The notes below the pieces were generated by a model. It was given only the letters and a program-made list of their open reading frames with translations. It did no database searches and was not told the origin of the DNA. Of a stretch of 64,000 nucleotides of DNA, positions 58,301-64,000 are shown in pieces. Each line of letters begins with the position of its first letter. Position 1 is the stretch's first letter. A program made the translations under genes and the position numbers. This DNA is from Linnemannia hyalina (lineage: Eukaryota; Mortierellomycota; Mortierellomycetes; Mortierellales; Mortierellaceae), in contig JAHRHY010000012.1 in assembly GCA_019671135.1 (NCBI GenBank), positions 310,001-374,000 on the forward strand, given 5' to 3'.

Positions 58301-59213
58301 TCTGGAGTGATGTGGCCCTATTAACAAAAATAAGTGCAACAAGTTGGGCTAAATATTTACCAAGAGGAAATTTGATCGTGTTCTTTAATTTGCCACCAAA
58401 CGAAAAGTAACCTTGCGTTGTTTCCTGCATTATTACCTTGCGCGGCGCCACTTCCTGTTCAGCCTCGGTCAACCTTCTCACGTCAGACAACGTCAACACC
58501 CCTGCGAGTTTGTATCTCTATGAGGAAAAAAAGGGCATGAAAAAACCCCCATGTGGTATCAGTCTCGGCTTTCAACTCGGTACCAGTAACCGTGTTCATT
58601 GCCGCTATAAACGCACGCGTAATACGTGAATATCATTGGTTTTACCATATCTGGAGTGCAAGGGTACCAGGTATTGAGCTCCATGACCTGGCTAATGCAG
58701 AACGTGGTCGACCTTTCGCCCTATTTTAAACAAAATAAACATTCAGCAAACAACAAGCGTCGTCAGAGGAAACCCATACCTCTCTTACTTTCGCTGCGAA
58801 AACTCTTTTTTCTTTCCTGTCCCTCCTCAAGCCTATTCCCATGGGGTATCACTCTGGTATATGGCTGGAAGGTGGATGACTTACTGGGCGCTTCGCTTCA
58901 TCCCGAATGAATATGAACATATCCTGAACGTCTAACAAATCACAAGAAAAAAAGAAATGTCAGCAGTTCTCCTCGATCGTCATTTGATTGCGTCTTGCAC
59001 ATTTCATAAGCTTCATGGCATGTCAGCTGCTTCAAGGTTCTTACTGATGTACATGTGTACACGGCAGATAAAGTCGTCCGTCAACCAGACGTTGCACATG
59101 GTGGGATCCCGTCCGACATAGTTGATGCCTTTGTATAAGTAAAAAATCCTTTCTGGCGTGTTGTGGAACTGGGAAATCCTCAATATGGCAACTGCCTTCT
59201 CGCCGTCGTCCAT
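55382..59213 (-). CDS. MDC1-like DNA-damage mediator: FHA, SQ/TQ-rich region, tandem BRCT (1001 aa)
   Basis: Eight exons join in phase: 59213-59045, 58931-58885, 58720-58646, 58517-58437, 58317-56602, 56495-56291, 56198-55772 and 55667-55382. The N-terminus is an FHA-like domain (YKGINYVGRDPTMCNVWLTD, then ICRVHMYI) that binds phosphothreonine in this family. Residues about 125-690 are disordered and carry at least 15 SQ/TQ dipeptides, the target motif of ATM/ATR-type kinases. Two BRCT repeats follow: one centred on MDMTVLVFNPINGIRTCKLM and VPIVTDDWLKDSI, the other on IRICGGKVL, TTIIIGQNVEDC and REFILSSILRQSPEL. The tail is basic. FHA at one end and tandem BRCT at the other is the MDC1/fission-yeast Mdb1 layout; NBS1 has them adjacent. 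Its role would be nuclear, binding phosphorylated H2A. An in-frame ATG at 59249 is an alternative start; 59213 has the better context (AAACATGG). Confidence 0.85.
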
Positions 59214-59421
59214 GTTTGTTTCCTGTATGTTGTTCTGTCCGTTTGTCATGTGAGGCGTCGGTGAGGGAGTGTGTAAGAGTGAGCAGGGAATGGTGGCAAT
59301 GAAAGGCAAGAAAGGTCAGGGAACAAAAGGTGTTTAAAAGGTTTATTTTTCTGTCCCCGACAAAATCAATTGACTCCCACATACATAAGAAAAAGCAATA
59401 CGCTGACAGTAATGATTTCGC

Positions 59422-61701
59422 TCAAATGCCAGTTAGTCCCTGGATTTCTTTCTCAATATCATCAAGGAATCCCAAATCCGGGGCCAAACGCTCGACAGCC
59501 TCTCCCGAGCATTCGTCCCTCTCGGATCCTGGGGCATGCTGCTGTTGCTGCAACAATTGAGAGGTTCGTCCTTGGAGACGCGTCCCCCGGGGCACAGGGG
59601 CAGGGTCATTTGCCAAAGATTTCGCATTGGTGAAATCGGCGCCGTTTGCAGTGGCCTCGCTCATCCTTTTCACCATGCCAGTCACATTCGACAACGACCT
59701 CGCTCGAAGCGTGAATGAAATCTCGGTATTTGAAAACTGCCTCGCTCCCTGTTGTTGCTGCTGGAGCGGTTGCTGCTGATCCTGGTCCTGATCCTGCACT
59801 TGACTTGCACGCTCCTCCTTTGTTGTTCGTCCTCTCTCGGCAGCAACAGGAATGTAACCAAACCGAGGGACAGTCGCCGCTGCAGACGCTCGTATCTCTG
59901 ATCCAAGCTTGTGAATCCGATCAAGCCATGTCATCGGTCGCTCGTCCAGCGCAGAGGACTCCTTTTCTGACTTCTGCAACCTTGGAGAATAGCGAAACTG
60001 GCTGCTGGTACCGATACTGTTGTTGATGTTGTTGGTCTGTGTTGGTTTAACTGTTGCTGTTGATGCAAACCGGCCATTGTCATAACCTTGTGCGACAGGA
60101 GCCGAGTTGGGCGTAGGGACAACCATGGGCTCAGGATCAGGCAAGAAGTCCTCCAAACCCCAATCATCAAACCCATCCCCCCCCACTTGACCCATCACCG
60201 TCACGGCCTCATCTGTCCTTCTCGCTTCGTGACTGGTCGTTGTTGGTAAGAGCACATGTGAACTCGGATTGGAGACACCTGTCGTCCGAGCTGGTGTCGA
60301 CATCCTGAAGTGCGGAGTTGAAAACACACCGCCACCAACACCTCCTCTTCCTCTTGTAGTGGCCCCCCTGTTGTTAGATGGCGGGTTCTCTTCGATCCTG
60401 ACCCGCTTAATGGGAGGAGGTTGCGCAGGCAAAGTTCTCGAATTGATGCTGTCCAACTGATGCGGTTTTGTGCTTGTGCCGTAAGTGCTACCGCCAACCT
60501 GTGATAATTGCCCATAGGTCTGTTGGATCGGTGCGCGTTGAGAGGAGGAGGGGTAGGTGGGGGCTTGAGCAAATTGAACACCAGCATGCGGAAGACCATG
60601 TGGTCGCTGAATAAACGCAGCGGCAGCATTCCATGGGGCAGATTTAGTCGAATGGCCGTCCTGGTGTCGCACGACTCGAGTGTATGAATACGGTAGCTGA
60701 ACAACATGCTCCATATCACTCTACAACGTTCAAATCGATTTCTTTGGGGTTAATACCTCATTCTTGGGCAGACACTAAGAAAACATGCTCTGATCAACGC
60801 CATGACCGACACGGTCGTGACCGAAGCCATGAAGGACATCACGGTGTTCATGAACATCTTCCATTATTATAATAAAACAAGACTCGTACCTTCATGCGAG
60901 CATACTTGTCATTCAACCTCGAAGACCGATTCACCTTCTTAATCCTCGGATTCGCCAACGGCGAAGGCATCTTGACCACCGCCCCAAAAAATGACTCTTG
61001 TGGCTGGATCATCTGAGAGGACATTGGCATAGTCATAGACAGAGGTGGACCTAGAGACTGGTACGGACCTAACGAGATGTCACCGCCATCACTGCTGAGC
61101 ATACCGACCCCGGCGAGACTGTTGGTGGCGCCAAGGCCAAGGTCGAGGGCAGGGTCCATATTGTTTTCATGAGCCTGTGACAAGGAAGTATGTCCAGTCA
61201 TGTCGGTCGAAGGAGAATCCCCATGGTCCGATCCACCCAGTCTAGGGACTTTCGCATCTACACGTATAAAGGGACGAGTAGGCTCATGAGAATGCGATCT
61301 TTCTTATCAACGTGTGCGTAAACATGTGGTAAAGAGAAGTATATGAGTGTATTACCATCTGGGAACCCAGGGCTCCATCGGTCATCGATAGGTTGCTGCC
61401 GCGCCATCTTTAAGGAGTTGGCGCCGGTCGTGTCGAACAACCCTGCCTGCTTCACGATTGTGCTGGAACTCCTAGACTCAAAAAACGACAAGCACATGCA
61501 GAGAGGGGTATAAAGTTAATTTTCAGGTTGTTCCTGTACGTACCTGCAAAGGATCATAAAGCATACAAACGAAGAAACAGACGTACCTTACTTTGCAAAA
61601 GGGATGTAATCCAGTTCATATTTGTCTCCGTCGCCTTTGCGATCGTATATTCCTGGACTGGAAGGAATGGTTCTTGGGTTTGGATCCAAGAAGAAGTCCA
61701 T
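59422..61701 (-). CDS. protein of unknown function (630 aa)
   Basis: Four exons, 61701-61592, 61471-61356, 61257-60890 and 60720-59422, join in phase. The protein begins MDFFLDPNPRTIPSSPGIYD and is largely disordered. It has conserved-looking islands (FDDWGLEDFLPDPEPM; MTWLDRIHKLGSEI; FSNTEISFTLRARSLSNV), a basic patch (IKKVNRSSRLNDKYARMK), Gln runs and a C-terminal acidic helix (LGFLDDIEKEIQGL). No domain was recognised. The basic patches suggest the nucleus. Its stop lies about 210 bp upstream of the MDC1-like start in the same orientation; any functional link is speculation. Confidence 0.75.
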
Positions 61702-61831
61702 TGCCGGACAAGGTGGAGGGGATAAAGGAAAAATGGTGGCGTGTGGATGACACAGGAGGTGGAAAAGAAAGTAAGAAAGCCACAATTTATTTCTTCGGGT
61801 CGAAGGACGAGGGGGAAAAAAAAGAGATTAC

Positions 61832-63844
61832 CTAGAAGAGCTTGGATGCGAAATAGCCGTGCTGGAGGGGGTGATTGAGCGTAGTCAAGAACTCGCGCCA
61901 GGCAGAACTGGCTCCGCCTTCTCGGCTATGGATGTACTCCAACCGAGGCCAGTGCATATTCATCCACTCTGCCTCCTTCGCACTCATCTCATCCTCCCAT
62001 CCAGATATATACACCCTTCTCAACTTGCTCAGACCTCTCAACTTGTCCAGGCCAGCACTGAGCACCAAGGGGATCCCCTTGCGACAGTCCTCTGCCAGGT
62101 GGTAGTCCAAATCGCCACTCAGGTCAAGAACCTCAAGGTCCTCCAGTTGCGCAATCTGGTCAAGAACAACATCAATCGACCTCCGAGTCATCTCCTGCGC
62201 CAACACCGCCTTGACACTCGTAGTGTCTGCCATCTCTGCAAGATCGGTGGCATCCTTGTCCAGCGTCATCCCAATTCCAATCAAGACTACAAGCTCCTTC
62301 AAGTGCCGTGACGACCAGGGTTGCTCAGAGAGCACCATATCCCTCGTCCACAGAAACGACTCTGGTCCTCGAAACACCCTCAAGTTCCCACACCGAACCA
62401 AGATCTGGTGAAGGTTGAGTCTCGACAGACCTCCACAGCCGACCAGATCCAACACTTCCAGCCCCTCCCCAAATGTACCGACAATTGACGATACGAGTGA
62501 CCTGCGGATGGAACAGTTACTGATGGTGACCTCCTTGAGCTGTCGTGACTTGAGGAGCGCCTCGTCTGCCGAGAGTCGACGTTGCTTCTGTTGTTGTAAC
62601 TGCTGTTGCTGTTGCTGTTGCTGTGACAGTCGTGGTGGACGCGGTGCTATCAGGTCGGGAGAGCAAGAGGTCAAGATGTCCTGGATCGCATTGCCAACCT
62701 CGGTGTCGTGAATGTCGCGGCCTTTGCCAATATAGGTCAGACTCTTGGTGTTGGGAAAGCTCCATGTGAAGGGCCTCGGGCTGTTGAAGATGGCGTAGCG
62801 TGTGAAGAAGGTGTAGGCCTCAAACCCAATCGACTCCAGACCTTGGCCACGAAACGAGAGCCGGTTGGTGTGGAGGACAATCTGATCAATATGGATTCTC
62901 TTGATTTGACGAAAGTCCAACACTGATGTCGAGTCTGTCGTCGTAATAGTCTGCCCCTCCTCATCCACCTGCCCCTCCTCGACCTGTTCCTTCCCCACCT
63001 CCTCCTCCTTCTCCTCGTCTTGAAGGTCAGGAAATGCAGCGGTGTTAAAGTCTGAATTGACGGGTACAATCTCAACAGACCGTAGGAATAACTGCTCCAG
63101 ACGAGGACAGTTCCTGATCAACATGTTCATCTCTGGGACAGAAATCTTCCACTTGGTGATATGCAGTGAAACAAGGTTCTGATGCTGACACCGGATGAAG
63201 CCCCTAGCAAACCGTAGCGTGTGCTCCTTGGAGTGGAGACTCCAATCCTCGTTCAGGTGCGAAAGGGAAGTCTGCTGTCGAACAAGTCGAAGGAACCCCC
63301 GAATAGATACTGATGTGCTGCCTATCTTCCTCGGACTGCTTGATGGGTTGTTGGTGTTGCTGGCGCTGTTGTTGGTGTCGTTCTTGAGATCATCGTCAAA
63401 GGTACTGTCCAGGTCGTCGTCGTCGTCGTCGTAGTTTCCTTGATAAGATTCGTCAGAAGAGGTTTGTTCTCCTGATGAAGCATAGTTGGGAGCGATCCAT
63501 TGCCGTTGGGCAATATAAGGACGGTATTCTAGGCGGTTGATATGTTGACAAGAGGGCCCGGGCCACCGTTCTAGGAAGAAGACTGGGTCGTGTATGACCA
63601 ACTCTCGAACTAGGTGCTCGTGCTGGCGAAAGTTATGTTGGCTGAGGTAGTATGAGAGTGAGCTGTCAAAGTGAATGGTGTGCCAGAGCTGAGGCATAAA
63701 GTCGATCCGCCATGTCCTTGAGACGAGGATGCATGAGCATAGGTCGTGTTTGCTGCTGTCTAGGTATTGGGCAATGTGTGTGCGGATCTCTGGCAGGTCG
63801 AGAGGGGACAATGAATTAGTGTGTGAGGTGGAGGTGGATGCCAT
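61832..63844 (-). CDS. F-box/LRR protein (670 aa)
   Basis: This single exon runs from the ATG at 63844 to the stop at 61832. An F-box lies at residues about 12-56 (LSPLDLPEIRTHIAQYLDSS, ILVSRTWRIDFMPQLWHTI). An acidic/Asn-Ser stretch (about 130-175) and a second acidic stretch (EEKEEEVGKEQVEEGQVDEE) interrupt LRR-like segments such as LVSLHITKWKISVPEMNML, LEVLDLVGCGGLSRLNL and LEVLDLSGDLDYHLAEDC. The closing AEWMNMHWPRLEYIHS matches the end motif of the other F-box/LRR proteins here. It is a probable SCF substrate adaptor, target unknown. Its 3' end lies 130 bp upstream of the 630-residue protein gene. Confidence 0.87.
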   Translation of the reverse strand: MASTSTSHTNSLSPLDLPEIRTHIAQYLDSSKHDLCSCILVSRTWRIDFMPQLWHTIHFDSSLSYYLSQHNFRQHEHLVRELVIHDPVFFLERWPGPSCQHINRLEYRPYIAQRQWIAPNYASSGEQTSSDESYQGNYDDDDDDLDSTFDDDLKNDTNNSASNTNNPSSSPRKIGSTSVSIRGFLRLVRQQTSLSHLNEDWSLHSKEHTLRFARGFIRCQHQNLVSLHITKWKISVPEMNMLIRNCPRLEQLFLRSVEIVPVNSDFNTAAFPDLQDEEKEEEVGKEQVEEGQVDEEGQTITTTDSTSVLDFRQIKRIHIDQIVLHTNRLSFRGQGLESIGFEAYTFFTRYAIFNSPRPFTWSFPNTKSLTYIGKGRDIHDTEVGNAIQDILTSCSPDLIAPRPPRLSQQQQQQQQLQQQKQRRLSADEALLKSRQLKEVTISNCSIRRSLVSSIVGTFGEGLEVLDLVGCGGLSRLNLHQILVRCGNLRVFRGPESFLWTRDMVLSEQPWSSRHLKELVVLIGIGMTLDKDATDLAEMADTTSVKAVLAQEMTRRSIDVVLDQIAQLEDLEVLDLSGDLDYHLAEDCRKGIPLVLSAGLDKLRGLSKLRRVYISGWEDEMSAKEAEWMNMHWPRLEYIHSREGGASSAWREFLTTLNHPLQHGYFASKLF

Positions 63845-64000
63845 GCTGTTGTGCTTGTTGCTGGTGTTGTGACTGAATGAGAATAGGAGGCGTTGGTTGG
63901 GAGAGGAAGGGGGAGGAGGAGGAGGAGTGAAAGTGCTGGCAGAGGGAGAATGAGCGAAGAGTGAAGAGTGAAGTGGGAAACAAAAGAAGCAGCAAAGTCT
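63845..64000 (-). promoter_or_regulatory. leader/promoter of the terminal F-box/LRR gene (partial)
   Basis: The coding strand is pyrimidine-rich (CTCCTCCTCC at about 63910-63930), consistent with the leader type of this genome. It continues past the window edge. Confidence 0.35.

Overview
The window is nuclear DNA from a filamentous fungus. Genes have short GT-AG introns (mostly about 80-200 bp), long poly-Gln, poly-Ser and acidic stretches, CT-rich 5' leaders, a eukaryotic tRNA-Thr with internal promoter boxes, and several F-box/leucine-rich-repeat (LRR) genes. That F-box/LRR abundance and the general style suggest an early-diverging lineage such as Mortierellomycotina. The lineage is an inference, not something the sequence proves.

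Layout. 1-5.2 kb: 5' end of a purine nucleoside phosphorylase gene, a decayed F-box/LRR pseudogene and two intact F-box/LRR genes, all on the minus strand. 5.4-11.2 kb: a ZNG1/CBWD-type zinc-chaperone GTPase (plus) converging on cytosolic valyl-tRNA synthetase (minus). 11.6-15.4 kb: a wrecked ABCC/MRP-type ABC transporter. 15.9-17.85 kb: a minisatellite of about 92 copies of a 21-bp unit that stays open in five of six frames, next to a C2H2/C2HC zinc-finger gene. 20-24.6 kb: a truncated, broken copy of an OPT oligopeptide transporter gene beside the intact gene. 24.6-31 kb: gene-poor DNA holding an inverted duplication of a small secreted cysteine-rich protein gene, one copy intact and one frameshifted, then a decayed locus. 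32-38.5 kb: a Gln/His-rich protein of unknown function, a small PP2-like protein and a Grr1-like F-box/LRR protein. 38.5-45.5 kb: mostly non-coding, with one tRNA-Thr(AGU). 45.5-49.6 kb: a large F-box/LRR protein whose F-box appears to be split by a long insertion. 50-54.5 kb: an extended short-chain dehydrogenase diverging from the coatomer delta subunit (10 exons, the first probably only AUG). 55.4-63.8 kb: an MDC1-like FHA/SQ-TQ/tandem-BRCT DNA-damage mediator, an unrecognised 630-residue protein and another F-box/LRR gene, all on the minus strand.

How the genes relate. The housekeeping genes (PNP, ZNG1, ValRS, delta-COP, SDR, OPT) are a scattered set rather than a pathway. Five intact F-box/LRR genes and one pseudogene point to lineage-specific turnover of SCF ubiquitin-ligase adaptors. 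There are four or five pseudogenes (F-box, ABCC, OPT copy, cysteine-rich copy, a decayed locus at 30 kb) and one large minisatellite, so the 11-31 kb part is a region of active duplication and decay. Exon boundaries given for multi-exon genes were worked out by hand from GT-AG sites and phase continuity.
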